Of a stretch of DNA of 64,000 bases, positions 1-8,447 are shown piece after piece; the stretch's first letter is position 1; each line of letters opens with the position of its first letter. The position numbers and the translations under genes are program-made. The DNA is from Pantoea vagans. GTDB taxonomy: Bacteria; Pseudomonadota; Gammaproteobacteria; Enterobacterales; Enterobacteriaceae. The notes beneath the pieces are model-generated. The model saw nothing but the letters and a program-made list of their open reading frames with translations, had not been told where the DNA came from and searched no databases. The DNA lies in NCBI RefSeq assembly GCF_004792415.1, contig NZ_CP038853.1, positions 2,914,001-2,978,000 of the forward strand, written 5' to 3'.

Positions 1-410
1 GTCTGCGAGACCGATGCGGGAATCCCCGCTTCACGCACTGCGGCCACAATCGCTTTGATGGGCAGCCGGGAAAAATAGGCTGCCGGGCCGCCTGCCACAA
101 TCGGTTCATCGACGGGCTGGTTTCCCGCGTTGTCCGGGATGCGGGCGTCATCAACATTAATACCGATACGTTCTACGGTAATGTCGCTGCGGCCACCCGC
201 CTGCCCTACCGACAGCACTGCATCCGGTTTCACCTCATCCAGTGCCCGGTTCAGCACGTTGAGCACCTCACTGAACACCACCGGCAGCTGGCGTATGACT
301 ATCGTCGCCCCGCCAATCTGTTTGCCTTCCAGTGCGCGCACCGCTTCCCAGGAAGGATTAATCGTTTCACCGCCAAAGGGTTCAAAGGCGGTCATCAGGA
401 CAGTTTTCAT
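1..410 (-). CDS. pcp: Pyrrolidone-carboxylate peptidase, N-terminal part (cut by window edge)
   Basis: The first about 136 residues of a pyroglutamyl peptidase I (family C15), which removes N-terminal 5-oxoproline from peptides in the cytoplasm. The start is the ATG at 408-410. The protein begins [14 protein letters not shown], the family signature, followed by INPSWEAV and by SVGQAGGR, where family members carry the substrate-pocket region. The catalytic Cys and His would lie beyond the window edge and cannot be checked. It begins 6 bases after the DUF979 gene, so it is the last gene seen in the pxpBCA operon. The context fits: Pcp releases 5-oxoproline and PxpABC converts it to glutamate. 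E. coli K-12 lacks this gene. Confidence 0.9.
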   Translation of the reverse strand, partial: MKTVLMTAFEPFGGETINPSWEAVRALEGKQIGGATIVIRQLPVVFSEVLNVLNRALDEVKPDAVLSVGQAGGRSDITVERIGINVDDARIPDNAGNQPVDEPIVAGGPAAYFSRLPIKAIVAAVREAGIPASVSQ

Positions 411-416
411 GCAGCC

Positions 417-1433
417 TCACAGGAACATCAGGAAATAGAGCAGGAAAATGTTAACGATTAACAGTAGCACACCGGTCGGAATCTGAGCTTTGATGACCGC
501 GTTACGATCGGGCAGCTCCAGCAGCGCCGCCGGAACAATATTGAAATTGGCCGCCATTGGCGTCATCAGCGTGCCGCAGTAACCGGAGAACATACCAATC
601 GCCGCCATTACTGCCGGATTTCCGCCATGCTGCAACACCAGAATCGGAATCCCGACGCCTGCGGTAATAATCGGAAACGCCGCAAACGCGTTACCCATGA
701 TCATCGTTAACAGCGCCATACCGACGGCATAGACCGTTACCGCAATAAACCGGTTATCCACCGCCAGCCAGGTTTCGGTCAGATGCGAAATGGCACTGCC
801 CACGCCCGCGCTGGTAAACAGCAGTCCGAGAGTGGCGAGGATCTGCGGCAGGATAAAGGCCCAGCCAATCGAATCCAGCAGGCGACGGGTCTCCTGCATC
901 GACTGCACCGGTTTTTCATGGGTCAGTTTCAATGCCACCAGCCAGCCAATGACACAGCCGACCATCATTGAAAAAAGTGTCACCAGCGTGGCGTGATTTC
1001 CCGGCCCGAACACGGCATCCTGCAGACCGGGAATATGGTTAAACGCCAGCACACCGACCACGGTCACGACCGGAATGGCCAGCGCAGGCAGAAACAGTTT
1101 GTTGCGCAGACGCAGCGCACTGCCCTGCTTCTCTTCATCGCTGCGCTGATGATAGCGCCCCAGCCGGACACCACCCAGACCGGCAATCAGCGCCATTACC
1201 ACCACAATGACACCGATGGTGATGTGCAGCATTCGGGTGCCCATCGCGTCCGAGCCCATCAGACTGCTCATCATCTTCGTCGTCCAGTCACCCACCAGAA
1301 ACACCAGGCCATACAAGGCCCAGAACAGTCCGGTGGTAAAGCGGCGTGGGTTCGCACTGTCACGCCACGAGAGAATAGCCACCACCAGCAGGATAATGCC
1401 CGCCAGCCACATCAGATATTGTTGCTGGAACAT
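417..1433 (-). CDS. DUF979 family membrane protein, possible half of a 5-oxoproline transporter
   Basis: A 338-residue, very hydrophobic protein with about nine or ten predicted membrane segments, first one at residues 5-22, and a glycine/proline-rich C-terminal half typical of transporter cores. I recognise it as DUF979, a family encoded beside DUF969. Its ATG overlaps the DUF969 stop by one base (TAATG), so the two are translationally coupled and probably act as partners in the inner membrane. Position between 5-oxoprolinase genes and pcp suggests transport of 5-oxoproline or a related compound. That substrate is inferred from context only; no motif proves it. Confidence 0.8.
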   Translation of the reverse strand: MFQQQYLMWLAGIILLVVAILSWRDSANPRRFTTGLFWALYGLVFLVGDWTTKMMSSLMGSDAMGTRMLHITIGVIVVVMALIAGLGGVRLGRYHQRSDEEKQGSALRLRNKLFLPALAIPVVTVVGVLAFNHIPGLQDAVFGPGNHATLVTLFSMMVGCVIGWLVALKLTHEKPVQSMQETRRLLDSIGWAFILPQILATLGLLFTSAGVGSAISHLTETWLAVDNRFIAVTVYAVGMALLTMIMGNAFAAFPIITAGVGIPILVLQHGGNPAVMAAIGMFSGYCGTLMTPMAANFNIVPAALLELPDRNAVIKAQIPTGVLLLIVNIFLLYFLMFL

Positions 1434-2161
1434 TACTGACCTCCTTTGGCTTTCAGCGCCTGGTTGTTCAGCAGCTGCAGCTCACGCGCCAGCTGACGAT
1501 CGAGTCGCACCAGACGTGCCGAGTGGATCAGGAAGGCGGCTATAGCGGTCGGAATGCCCCATAACGCAATGTGCAGCGGTTCGGTCTGAATCCCGGCCGA
1601 CTCCTGCATGAAGTTGTGCATAAAGATAATCGCGCCAAATGCCACGAAGATATCTTCACCAAAGAAGAGTCCGACGTTATCGGTGGCTGCTGACATGGCA
1701 CGCAGCTTATGACGCAGCTCAGGTGTGATCTCACCATAACGGTTTTCCGTTGCGCCCTCTGCCATCGGGGCCAGCAACGGACGTACCATCTGCGGATGCC
1801 CGCCGAGGCTGGTTAGTCCCAGCGCGGCGGTGACTTCACGTACGAACAGGTAGACGATCAGCAGACGTCCGGCGGTGGCCGTTTTAATCTGAGCAATCCA
1901 CGCCTGTGCGCGCTCCTTCAGCCCGTGACGCTCCAGCAGGCCAATGACCGCCAGCGGCAGCAGCAGAATCAGCGGCAGGTTACGGGTATTCAGAAAACCC
2001 GCGCCGAGCTTTTCCAGAATGTCCGCCAGCGGCATCATCGCCGCCAGACCGGTCACAAAACCGGCGACGATCACCACCAGCACCGGATTAAAACGTAATA
2101 CGAAGCCGACGACGATCGCGGCAATGCCCAGTAAAGGCCAGAGATTCACTGCACTTTCCAT
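1433..2161 (-). CDS. DUF969 family membrane protein, partner of DUF979
   Basis: A 242-residue membrane protein beginning MESAVNLWPLLGIAA, with membrane segments near residues 8-45 and 60-78, then a conserved central region containing REVTAALGLTSLGGHPQ and later hydrophobic segments. It belongs to DUF969, normally found with DUF979. The start ATG at 2159-2161 has a GGGGGAAAT-type ribosome site 7 bases upstream. It sits 52 bases downstream of pxpA in the same direction, with a weak terminator-like hairpin between them, so its expression may be lower than that of pxpBCA. A two-subunit carrier for 5-oxoproline is the contextual guess; biochemical function is not shown by the sequence. Confidence 0.8.
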   Translation of the reverse strand: MESAVNLWPLLGIAAIVVGFVLRFNPVLVVIVAGFVTGLAAMMPLADILEKLGAGFLNTRNLPLILLLPLAVIGLLERHGLKERAQAWIAQIKTATAGRLLIVYLFVREVTAALGLTSLGGHPQMVRPLLAPMAEGATENRYGEITPELRHKLRAMSAATDNVGLFFGEDIFVAFGAIIFMHNFMQESAGIQTEPLHIALWGIPTAIAAFLIHSARLVRLDRQLARELQLLNNQALKAKGGQ

Positions 2162-2176
2162 GGATTTCCCCCAGAG

Positions 2177-2203
2177 TTAAAAAACCCGACATAAGCCGGG
2201 CTA
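2177..2203 (-). terminator. Terminator-like hairpin between pxpA and DUF969
   Basis: Read on the minus strand, CCCGGC-TTAT-GTCGGG forms a 6-bp stem (one G-U pair) followed directly by TTTTTT. It lies in the 52-base gap between pxpA and the DUF969 gene, inside what otherwise looks like one operon. It may act as a partial terminator that sets lower expression of the membrane proteins and pcp. Confidence 0.55.
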
Positions 2204-2213
2204 AGTAGTGTTT

Positions 2214-2951
2214 TCAGGCGCTGGTGACACGGATCTGCTGTCCGGCAAACGCATCACGCAACCGCTGTGCAAACTGCAGGGCGTGCGCGCCGTCGCCATG
2301 TAAGCAGACGGTCTGCGCATTCACTGCCACCCATTCTCCCGTGATACTTTTTACCTTGCCCTGCTGCACCATCGTCAGCGTCTGATCGATAGCCTGCTGC
2401 TCATCGTCAATCAGCGCGCCCGGCTGGCTGCGCAGCACCAGCGCACCGCTGCTGAGATAGCCACGATCGGCAAAGACCTCTTCCCGTGTGCGTAAGCCAT
2501 AGTGCGATGCGGCACGTATCGATTCGCTGTTCGCCAGTCCCACCACAATCAGCTGGCTGTCGACGGCACGGATGGCGCGGGCAATGGCGTCTGCCAGCAC
2601 CGGATCAGCCGCGGCCTGGTTATAGAGCATGCCGTGCGGCTTAACGTGAACCAGCCGCGCACCTTCGCTTTCCGCCAGGCTTTTCAGCGCGCCAATCTGG
2701 TAGATCATCTGGGCATAGACCGTTTCCGGTGGCAGCTGCATGGCGCTGCGGCCAAAGTTCTCCCGATCGGGGAAAGCAGGATGCGCGCCGATGGCAACGC
2801 CGGATGCCTGCGCCCAGCGCACCGACTGCAGCATGGTCTGCGCATCCCCTGCGTGAAAGCCACAGGCGATGTTGGCGGAACTCACCAGTTCAAGCAGCGC
2901 CTGATCGCTGGCACAGCCTTCGCCCAGGTCGGCGTTTAAATCAATTTTCAT
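2214..2951 (-). CDS. pxpA: 5-oxoprolinase (ATP-hydrolysing) subunit A
   Basis: A 245-residue LamB/YcsF family protein starting [13 protein letters not shown]. It carries the family's conserved acidic start, the [11 protein letters not shown] stretch near residue 30, [14 protein letters not shown] near 60 and [12 protein letters not shown] near 105. With PxpB and PxpC it hydrolyses 5-oxoproline to glutamate with ATP in the cytoplasm, clearing a toxic by-product of glutamine and glutathione chemistry. Length matches the E. coli protein (244). The start overlaps the pxpC end by 11 bases. No oddities. Confidence 0.97.
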   Translation of the reverse strand: MKIDLNADLGEGCASDQALLELVSSANIACGFHAGDAQTMLQSVRWAQASGVAIGAHPAFPDRENFGRSAMQLPPETVYAQMIYQIGALKSLAESEGARLVHVKPHGMLYNQAAADPVLADAIARAIRAVDSQLIVVGLANSESIRAASHYGLRTREEVFADRGYLSSGALVLRSQPGALIDDEQQAIDQTLTMVQQGKVKSITGEWVAVNAQTVCLHGDGAHALQFAQRLRDAFAGQQIRVTSA

Positions 2952-3870
2952 GAAGTCCCCATTTCATCTGGTCCAGCGCGCGTTGCTGATGCTGACGTGC
3001 CAGCATCGCTTCCGGCAGCGTGCAGTGAATAAAGTGAATCGGCTCACCCAGGCGGATTTGCGCCAGATGGTAGAGATCGGCTTCGATGACGGAGGCGATA
3101 CGCGGATAGCCGCCTGTGGTCTGGGCATCCGCCATCAGCACGATAGGCTGTCCGTTCGGCGGTACCTGAATCACACCCGGCATCACGCCGTGTGACAGCA
3201 GCTCACGCGGACTTTCACGTTTAAGCTCACGTCCCTCAAGCCGGTATCCCATCCGGTTACTTTGCGGACTGAGTTTCCATGCGGTGCGCCAGAACGCCTG
3301 CTGCGCGTCGGGGCTGAACTCGTGATACTCCGGACCAGGCAGTGCGCGGATGCGGTTGCCCCACAGCAGCTGCCGTACCCCGACTTTGCGGTCGAACTGA
3401 CGCGTCGGTTTGCCCAGCGGGATCTGATCGCCATCCCGTAAGGCGCGACCGTGAAACCCGCCGAATTTTGCTTTCAGATCGGTGCTGGCTGAGCCGAGCA
3501 CCGCAGGGATGTCAAAACCACCCTGCACTGCCAGATAGCTGCGCATGCCGCGCTGCGGCATCGCCAGCGACAGGACCTGGCCGCGTTTTACCGGCGTGCG
3601 CCAGCCCGTCCAGACCGGCTTACCGTCCAGCTCCGCATGGCAGCCTGCGCCGGTCAGTGCGAACCAGCCGTCGCGGGTAAACTCCGCTTTGAACTGGCCG
3701 AGCACCAGCTCCAGCACCGCGCTGTCAGGCGCATTGCCCACCAGCACGTTGGCGGTGAACATCGCGGGATGATCCAGTACGCCGCCGGGGCTGATGCCAT
3801 ACTGACGCCAGCCGTAGCGGCCCGCATCCTGAAGGGTGGCGGCCAGCCCGGCGCGAAGAATATTTAACAT
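2941..3870 (-). CDS. pxpC: 5-oxoprolinase (ATP-hydrolysing) subunit C
   Basis: A 309-residue member of the allophanate hydrolase subunit 2 (biotin-dependent carboxyltransferase-like) family. It begins [18 protein letters not shown] and has the typical [14 protein letters not shown] segment near residue 20 and [18 protein letters not shown] near 240. It forms the 5-oxoprolinase complex with PxpB and PxpA. The start overlaps the pxpB end by 7 bases and the end overlaps pxpA by 11 bases, showing tight translational coupling. E. coli YbgK is 310 residues, so the gene is full length. Confidence 0.96.
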   Translation of the reverse strand: MLNILRAGLAATLQDAGRYGWRQYGISPGGVLDHPAMFTANVLVGNAPDSAVLELVLGQFKAEFTRDGWFALTGAGCHAELDGKPVWTGWRTPVKRGQVLSLAMPQRGMRSYLAVQGGFDIPAVLGSASTDLKAKFGGFHGRALRDGDQIPLGKPTRQFDRKVGVRQLLWGNRIRALPGPEYHEFSPDAQQAFWRTAWKLSPQSNRMGYRLEGRELKRESPRELLSHGVMPGVIQVPPNGQPIVLMADAQTTGGYPRIASVIEADLYHLAQIRLGEPIHFIHCTLPEAMLARQHQQRALDQMKWGLHEN

Positions 3871-4520
3871 ACGCCCTCCTGTTGCGGCACAAAGCGAACC
3901 CTGTCACCGGGACGGAGCAGTGTGGGCGGTTGCTGCAGGGGATCAAACAGCGCGGTGTGCGTCTGGCCAATTAACTGCCAGCCGCCGGGCGATGCCAGCG
4001 GATAGACGCCCGTCTGGCTGCCACCGATGCCAACCGATCCGGCCGGTACCGCAACTCTCGGCTCCGCACGGCGCGGAATGTGCAGACGCGGATCCAGACC
4101 GCCCAGATAGGAAAAGCCCGGCTGAAAGCCGACAAAAAACACCACATAGTCGCTGCTGCTGTGCAGCTCAACCACCTGACCGGGCTTCAGCGCGGCATGT
4201 TCCGCCACCACCACCAGATCGGGGCCATGTTCGCCGCCATAGATCACCGGGATCTCCACCAGACGCGATTCCGGCAACTGCGCTTCACTCTCTTCCCACC
4301 AGCGCTGAAGCCGCTCTATCGCATCCAGCGCACTCTGCTGGGGATCGCGCAGAATCAGGGTGATATTGTTCATGCCGGGAATGACCTCCAGCACGCCCGC
4401 ATCCGACTGCAGTCGCTGGTTCAGTCCCCAGATACGCTGCTGGCTCTCCAGTGAGACCGGCGGCTCCAGCTCCAGCACGACAGCGCGTTCACCCAATAAA
4501 TAACACCGTGCTCGTTGCAA
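3864..4520 (-). CDS. pxpB: 5-oxoprolinase (ATP-hydrolysing) subunit B
   Basis: A 218-residue member of the allophanate hydrolase subunit 1 / KipI family and first gene of the pxp operon. The protein contains the family signature [16 protein letters not shown] near residue 130 and the PAGSVGIGG loop near 165. No ATG fits; the TTG at 4518-4520 is preceded at 7 bases by GGGAGG, so a TTG start is chosen. It works with PxpC and PxpA in ATP-dependent opening of 5-oxoproline. A good sigma-70 promoter lies about 90 bases upstream, so transcription likely begins here. Confidence 0.95.
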   Translation of the reverse strand: MQRARCYLLGERAVVLELEPPVSLESQQRIWGLNQRLQSDAGVLEVIPGMNNITLILRDPQQSALDAIERLQRWWEESEAQLPESRLVEIPVIYGGEHGPDLVVVAEHAALKPGQVVELHSSSDYVVFFVGFQPGFSYLGGLDPRLHIPRRAEPRVAVPAGSVGIGGSQTGVYPLASPGGWQLIGQTHTALFDPLQQPPTLLRPGDRVRFVPQQEGVC

Positions 4521-4608
4521 CAGCTACCTCCCGCCTGATTGAGATCGTGCCTGGCCGACCTGACCGGATGCCCGGATCAGCCGATGGCTTATCTACTTAA
4601 AGCAAATA

Positions 4609-4637
4609 GTTATGCGAAAGTGGCAGGGATGTGTCAA
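4609..4637 (-). promoter_or_regulatory. Sigma-70 promoter of the pxpBCA operon
   Basis: On the minus strand a perfect -35 TTGACA (4632-4637) and a -10 CATAAC (4609-4614) are separated by exactly 17 bases, upstream of the TTG start of pxpB. This is the only strong promoter candidate in the gap between ybgI and pxpB. Confidence 0.65.
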
Positions 4638-4647
4638 CAGATTTTAG

Positions 4648-4669
4648 GTCCTGCGCAGGCGCGCAGGAC
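4648..4669. repeat. Perfect 9-bp inverted repeat between ybgI and pxpB
   Basis: GTCCTGCGC and GCGCAGGAC flank a 4-base loop, just downstream of ybgI and upstream of the pxp promoter. There is no T-run after it on the minus strand, so it is not a classic intrinsic terminator. It could be a factor-dependent 3' end for ybgI or a protein site. Confidence 0.5.
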
Positions 4670-4679
4670 AAGGGAGAGA

Positions 4680-5423
4680 TCAGGCAGGATTAGGAATATC
4701 GATGAAGGTCACGTCAAGGTTGTGGTGTTGTGCCAGCCACTCGCCCAGCGCTTTGACGCCGCCACGCTCGGTGGCGTGATGGCCTGCGGCAAAGAAATGC
4801 ACCCCCTGCTCGCGTGCGCTGTGAATGGTCTGTTCAGAGACTTCACCGGTGATGTAGGCATCAACGCCCGCAGCGGCGGCCTGGTCGATAAAGCCCTGTC
4901 CGCCACCGCTGCACCAGGCGATGCGACGGATCAGTGCTGGCGCGTTGTCACCGCAATGCAGCGGTTCGCGTCCCAGCTTATCGCCAATTCGGCGGGCCAG
5001 CTGTTCACCGGAGATCGGCTCAGCCAGCTCACCCCAGAACACCAGCGGCATGACTTCGCCACGTACGTCGATATCCAGCAGTTTCGCCAGCTGGGCGTTG
5101 TTGCCCAGTTCTGAATGCGCATCAAGCGGCAGGTGCCAGCCATAGAGATTAATATCGTTAGCCAGCAACGTCCGCAGACGGCGGCGCTTCATGCCTTTAA
5201 TCGCGGCCGGTTCACTTTTCCAGAAGTAGCCATGATGGACGATTATTGCATCGGCCTGACGTGCGACCGCCTCATCCAGCAGGGCCTGACAGGCCGTCAC
5301 GCCGGTGATAATCGTTTTAACTTCGCTGCGTCCCTCAACCTGCAACCCGTTGGGGGCATAGTCGCTGAAGCTGTGGCTGTCGAGTTGCTGATTGATCAGC
5401 GTCTCTAGTTCGTAATGGTTCAT
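4680..5423 (-). CDS. ybgI: Nif3-family metal-binding hydrolase YbgI
   Basis: A 247-residue Nif3-like protein matching E. coli YbgI in length and start (MNHYELETLINQQL). The family forms toroidal hexamers with a dinuclear metal site. Candidate ligand motifs seen are IIVHHGYFWK near residue 60 and AGHHATERGG near 215. The substrate is not settled; a GTP cyclohydrolase 1 type 2 label is historical. It lies 18 bases downstream of phrB in the same direction and is probably co-transcribed. In E. coli a peptide transporter gene (dtpD) separates phr and ybgI; here it is absent. Confidence 0.93.
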   Translation of the reverse strand: MNHYELETLINQQLDSHSFSDYAPNGLQVEGRSEVKTIITGVTACQALLDEAVARQADAIIVHHGYFWKSEPAAIKGMKRRRLRTLLANDINLYGWHLPLDAHSELGNNAQLAKLLDIDVRGEVMPLVFWGELAEPISGEQLARRIGDKLGREPLHCGDNAPALIRRIAWCSGGGQGFIDQAAAAGVDAYITGEVSEQTIHSAREQGVHFFAAGHHATERGGVKALGEWLAQHHNLDVTFIDIPNPA

Positions 5424-5441
5424 TCAGGCTCCTTCGAAGCC

Positions 5442-6866
5442 TCAGGCGGCGCTTTTGGCGCGCTCAAAGGCGTCTAATGTCTTTTTACGGGCTGCCTTAT
5501 GATCCACGATTGGTGCCGGATAATCGAGTTTCCTGTTGTTCTTTTCCGCCCAGACGTGGGGCTGGTGAATATGGCTGTCAGGGACGTCCGCCAGCTCCGG
5601 CAGATAGTGACGGATAAACTCGCCCTGCTCATCGAAGCGCTCGCCCTGTGTGGTCGGGTTAAAAATGCGGAAATAGGGTGCTGAATCTGTACCGGTGGAA
5701 GCCGCCCACTGCCAGCCGCCATTGTTTGCGGCCAGGTCACCATCAATCAGCTGCTGCATGAAATAGCGTTCACCTTCGCGCCAGTCGATCAGCAGATCTT
5801 TGACCAGGAAACTGGCAGTAATCATCCGTAAACGGTTGTGCATCCAGCCCAGCGCCTTCATCTGACGCATTGCAGCATCGACGATCGGATAGCCGGTTTT
5901 TCCCGCTTTCCAGGCATCGAAATGCGCGTCGTCATGCTGCCATTCTACGTTACGCGTCCAGTCAATAAATGGCTGGTGCCGGCACAGTGCCGGATAGGCC
6001 ACCAGCAGATGACGGTAGAACTCACGCCAGATCAGCTCGTTCAGCCAGGTAAATGCGCGACTGTTGTCCAGCGCATCGGGATGTTCATGCAGCACGCGAT
6101 GCAGGCACTGACGTGGTGACAGCACGCCGGTCGACAGATAGACCGACAGGCGACTGGTAGCGTCCAGCGCAGGAAGGTCGCGCTTCGCGGGATAATCGAT
6201 AATGGGTTGAGTGGCGAAATGACGTAACCGCTTCAGGGCGGCCGCTTCACCTGCCGGAAACAGATCCTCATCAAAGGCTTCGGTCGGACAGTCAAACGCA
6301 GGGATTGGGGTGGTTTTCAGCGGCGCACCGTCGCGCGGCTTAGGTGCAGGCACGCACTCCGGCAGACTCTGCTGCAAACGGCGGACAAAGGCTTTGCTGA
6401 ACGGCGTAAAGACTTTATACATTGAGCGATCGCCACTCTGCACACTGCCAGGTGGCAGCAACAGGCTGTCATCAAAGCCCTGGCAGATCACGCCCGCGTC
6501 ATCGAGACGCTTTTCCGCCTCCGCATCGCGCTGACGCTCATTCACTTCATACTGATAGTTATAGAAGAGCTGGTCGACCTGGTGCTTGTCACAGAATTCG
6601 GCCAGCGCATCGATACTGTCGCTGAAGGCGTGACACGCCTGATAGTGCAGCGCAATGCCCCGCTCAGCCAGCGCGTTCTGTACTTCCACCAGACTGGCGT
6701 GAATAAACGCCGCCTGCCTGGGTGACATGTCATGCTGCTGCCACTGTTCCGGCGTAGCAAGGAAGAGCGCAATCACTTTTGCCTTGCTGTCGCGACAGGC
6801 GGCGTGAAGTGCCAGATTATCGTTGATGCGTAAATCATTACGCAGCCAGACCAGATGAGTGGTCAT
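5442..6866 (-). CDS. phrB: Deoxyribodipyrimidine photolyase (class I CPD photolyase)
   Basis: A 474-residue light-driven DNA repair enzyme that splits cyclobutane pyrimidine dimers with reduced FAD and an antenna folate. The N-terminal antenna domain starts MTTHLVWLRNDLRINDN. The C-terminal FAD domain shows WREFYRHLL near 290, TGYPIVDAAMRQMKALGWMH near 335 and GGWQWAASTGTDSAPYFRIF near 385, typical of the E. coli enzyme (472 residues). It lies between the DUF523-DUF1722 gene (12 bases upstream) and ybgI, all in one direction, so the three likely share a transcript. The association of DUF1722 proteins with photolyase is also seen in E. coli. Confidence 0.97.
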   Translation of the reverse strand: MTTHLVWLRNDLRINDNLALHAACRDSKAKVIALFLATPEQWQQHDMSPRQAAFIHASLVEVQNALAERGIALHYQACHAFSDSIDALAEFCDKHQVDQLFYNYQYEVNERQRDAEAEKRLDDAGVICQGFDDSLLLPPGSVQSGDRSMYKVFTPFSKAFVRRLQQSLPECVPAPKPRDGAPLKTTPIPAFDCPTEAFDEDLFPAGEAAALKRLRHFATQPIIDYPAKRDLPALDATSRLSVYLSTGVLSPRQCLHRVLHEHPDALDNSRAFTWLNELIWREFYRHLLVAYPALCRHQPFIDWTRNVEWQHDDAHFDAWKAGKTGYPIVDAAMRQMKALGWMHNRLRMITASFLVKDLLIDWREGERYFMQQLIDGDLAANNGGWQWAASTGTDSAPYFRIFNPTTQGERFDEQGEFIRHYLPELADVPDSHIHQPHVWAEKNNRKLDYPAPIVDHKAARKKTLDAFERAKSAA

Positions 6867-6878
6867 ACGCCTCCTGAA

Positions 6879-7835
6879 TTACTGTCCGTAGCGTAAGCAC
6901 AAGGCTTCGGGATAGGGATCGAAATAGCGCTGCTGTGCCAGCCACGGATGCGGGAACTCGGCCATGTAGTGCTTGAGAATGGTAATGGGCACCAGTAACG
7001 GTTGTGTACCCTGACGATAGCGGTCGATGAGCGTTGCCAGCTCCTGACGCTGCGGTGAGCTTAGCTGGCGGCGGAAGTAGCCCTGCACATGCATCAGCAC
7101 ATTGGTGTGATTACGACGTGAGGCGGGACGTGACATCAGTTCCATCATGCGATTGCGGTACTCAAAGGCAAAGGCATCCAGCGAGTCCCACTGGCTCATC
7201 GAAGCAACAAAGGGTCCCAGCTCTCGATATTTCTCCTGCGAATGCGCCAGCATCATCAGTTTGTAGCGGCTGTGAAAGGCGATCAGTCCATGACGGGTCA
7301 GGCCGCTTTCCCACATCTGATTAAATTCATGCAGTGCGCAGATACGGCCGATAAAGTTTTCTCGCAGGGCGGGATCGTGCAGACGACCATCCTCTTCCAG
7401 CGGCAGCCAGGGCATCTCGCGCTGCAGGAATTCAGCAAAAATGCCGGTGCCCACTTTGCGGTTATTGTTATTGTCAGGTTCGTAGACCCGTACGCGCTCC
7501 ATCCCACAGCTGGGCGACTTGGCGCACAGGATATAACCGGAGAGATGATGCAGCGATTTTACCCGCTCCGCAGACCAGTCACGCATCTGAGCGGTGACTT
7601 CTTCGCCGCCGTCTTTGCTGAAGCAAAGATGCACCTCATCATCGCCCTGCTTTACCAGACGCAATGCCGGACGCGGCGTGGGCAAGCCAATCGCCATTTC
7701 AGGACAGATCGGTTCAAAGCGGACAAATGGCGTAAGATCCTCAGTCGCAAAAGTAAGACGCTTATGGCCACCATCAAACCTCACGCTATCGCCGAGCAGG
7801 CATGCACTGATTCCAACGGGGATTTTTTTGCTCAT
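6879..7835 (-). CDS. DUF523-DUF1722 fusion protein (YbgA-like)
   Basis: A 318-residue two-domain protein. Residues 1 to about 150 are DUF523, with ISACLLGDSVRFDGGHK near the N-terminus and the cysteine motif AKSPSCGMERVRVY near 110. Residues from about 190 are DUF1722, the domain that alone makes up E. coli YbgA (169 residues). So this is the long fused form; K-12 has only the second half. Function is not established; the gene precedes phrB by 12 bases, which points to a DNA-damage or light-linked role. The ATG at 7833-7835 has GGAGG 9 bases upstream, inside an inverted repeat. Confidence 0.88.
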   Translation of the reverse strand: MSKKIPVGISACLLGDSVRFDGGHKRLTFATEDLTPFVRFEPICPEMAIGLPTPRPALRLVKQGDDEVHLCFSKDGGEEVTAQMRDWSAERVKSLHHLSGYILCAKSPSCGMERVRVYEPDNNNNRKVGTGIFAEFLQREMPWLPLEEDGRLHDPALRENFIGRICALHEFNQMWESGLTRHGLIAFHSRYKLMMLAHSQEKYRELGPFVASMSQWDSLDAFAFEYRNRMMELMSRPASRRNHTNVLMHVQGYFRRQLSSPQRQELATLIDRYRQGTQPLLVPITILKHYMAEFPHPWLAQQRYFDPYPEALCLRYGQ

Positions 7836-7837
7836 AC

Positions 7838-7867
7838 TTGTACAACCTCCGAAATCTTGTAGAGGTT
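7838..7867 (-). promoter_or_regulatory. Dyad elements upstream of the DUF523-DUF1722 / phrB operon
   Basis: An 8-bp palindrome TTGTACAA (7838-7845) lies just before the start codon, and AACCTC (7844-7849) pairs with GAGGTT (7862-7867) across 12 bases. The GAGG arm overlaps the ribosome binding site. It could be an operator for a MerR-type regulator or an RNA hairpin masking the ribosome site. Confidence 0.35.
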
Positions 7868-7941
7868 TAAGTGTAGCGCAAAATGGTCAGGAATAAAGGG
7901 GGAAAACGCGGTTCCGGACCGCTTATTCTCAGAAAAAACGC

Positions 7942-7970
7942 AAAAAAAAGCCTGGTCAGATGACCAGGCC
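7942..7970 (-). terminator. Intrinsic terminator of ybfA
   Basis: On the minus strand GGCCTGGTCA-TC-TGACCAGGC is followed by eight T. It begins about 20 bases after the ybfA stop and ends before the operon that follows. Confidence 0.85.
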
Positions 7971-7989
7971 TGTTCTGCGGCAGGGCTCA

Positions 7990-8190
7990 TTACCAGAATG
8001 CGCCACCACCCGCTTCAGACTGCGCCAGCCAGACCGGCTTTGCGCTGGTCTTGCACCAGACGCGATGCAGGTAACTGTAGAAGCGTGCACGATCCTGTCG
8101 AAACAGCATGACAGGCAGTGCCAGAACGCCGAGAAGAACCACCAGCGTACGACGCGCGAGTATTTTATAACGTGGATAAGCCTGATACAT
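7990..8190 (-). CDS. ybfA: Small conserved protein YbfA
   Basis: A 66-residue protein that matches my recall of E. coli YbfA (68 residues), sharing the stretch [13 protein letters not shown] and the LARRTL...GVLALP hydrophobic segment near residues 10-28. It has one probable membrane segment followed by a basic region. The function is unknown. In E. coli ybfA is divergent from kdpFABCDE; here it is divergent from a lone kdpE 257 bases away, so it marks the old kdp locus. Ribosome site GGGAGGAG lies 6 bases before the ATG. Confidence 0.9.
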   Translation of the reverse strand: MYQAYPRYKILARRTLVVLLGVLALPVMLFRQDRARFYSYLHRVWCKTSAKPVWLAQSEAGGGAFW

Positions 8191-8325
8191 GGTTTCTCCT
8201 CCCGGTAAGTTAAAGTGTGCGAATGTGATCTGTGTTCAACTTTACGCCAGGTTGTGTAATTTTACTACTCATCTGACCACTTATTTGTCGCTATTTTTGC
8301 TGTTTAAGAATTAACCTGTAATTTA

Positions 8326-8352
8326 GTTACAGATAAGTTACCGCCAGGTTAC
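8326..8352. repeat. Three GTTAC direct repeats at exact 11-bp spacing upstream of kdpE
   Basis: GTTAC occurs at 8326, 8337 and 8348, always 11 bp apart, 96 to 122 bp before the kdpE start. Tandem pentamers at one helical turn are the usual form of binding sites for OmpR/PhoB-family response regulators, the family KdpE belongs to. CpxR (GTAAA repeats) is another possible reader on the other strand. Confidence 0.5.
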
Positions 8353-8447
8353 GAGAGGGTTTGAATGCCCGAAAGATGAAGCGCGCGGACGGCAGCATAA
8401 AATATTGATAAAGTAGCGCTTCGGCTCTCACTCAAGGCAGGTATTGC

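Noticed and set aside
8221..8245. CRP site upstream of ybfA
   Set aside because: Only one good half-site (TGTGA); the other half is poor.
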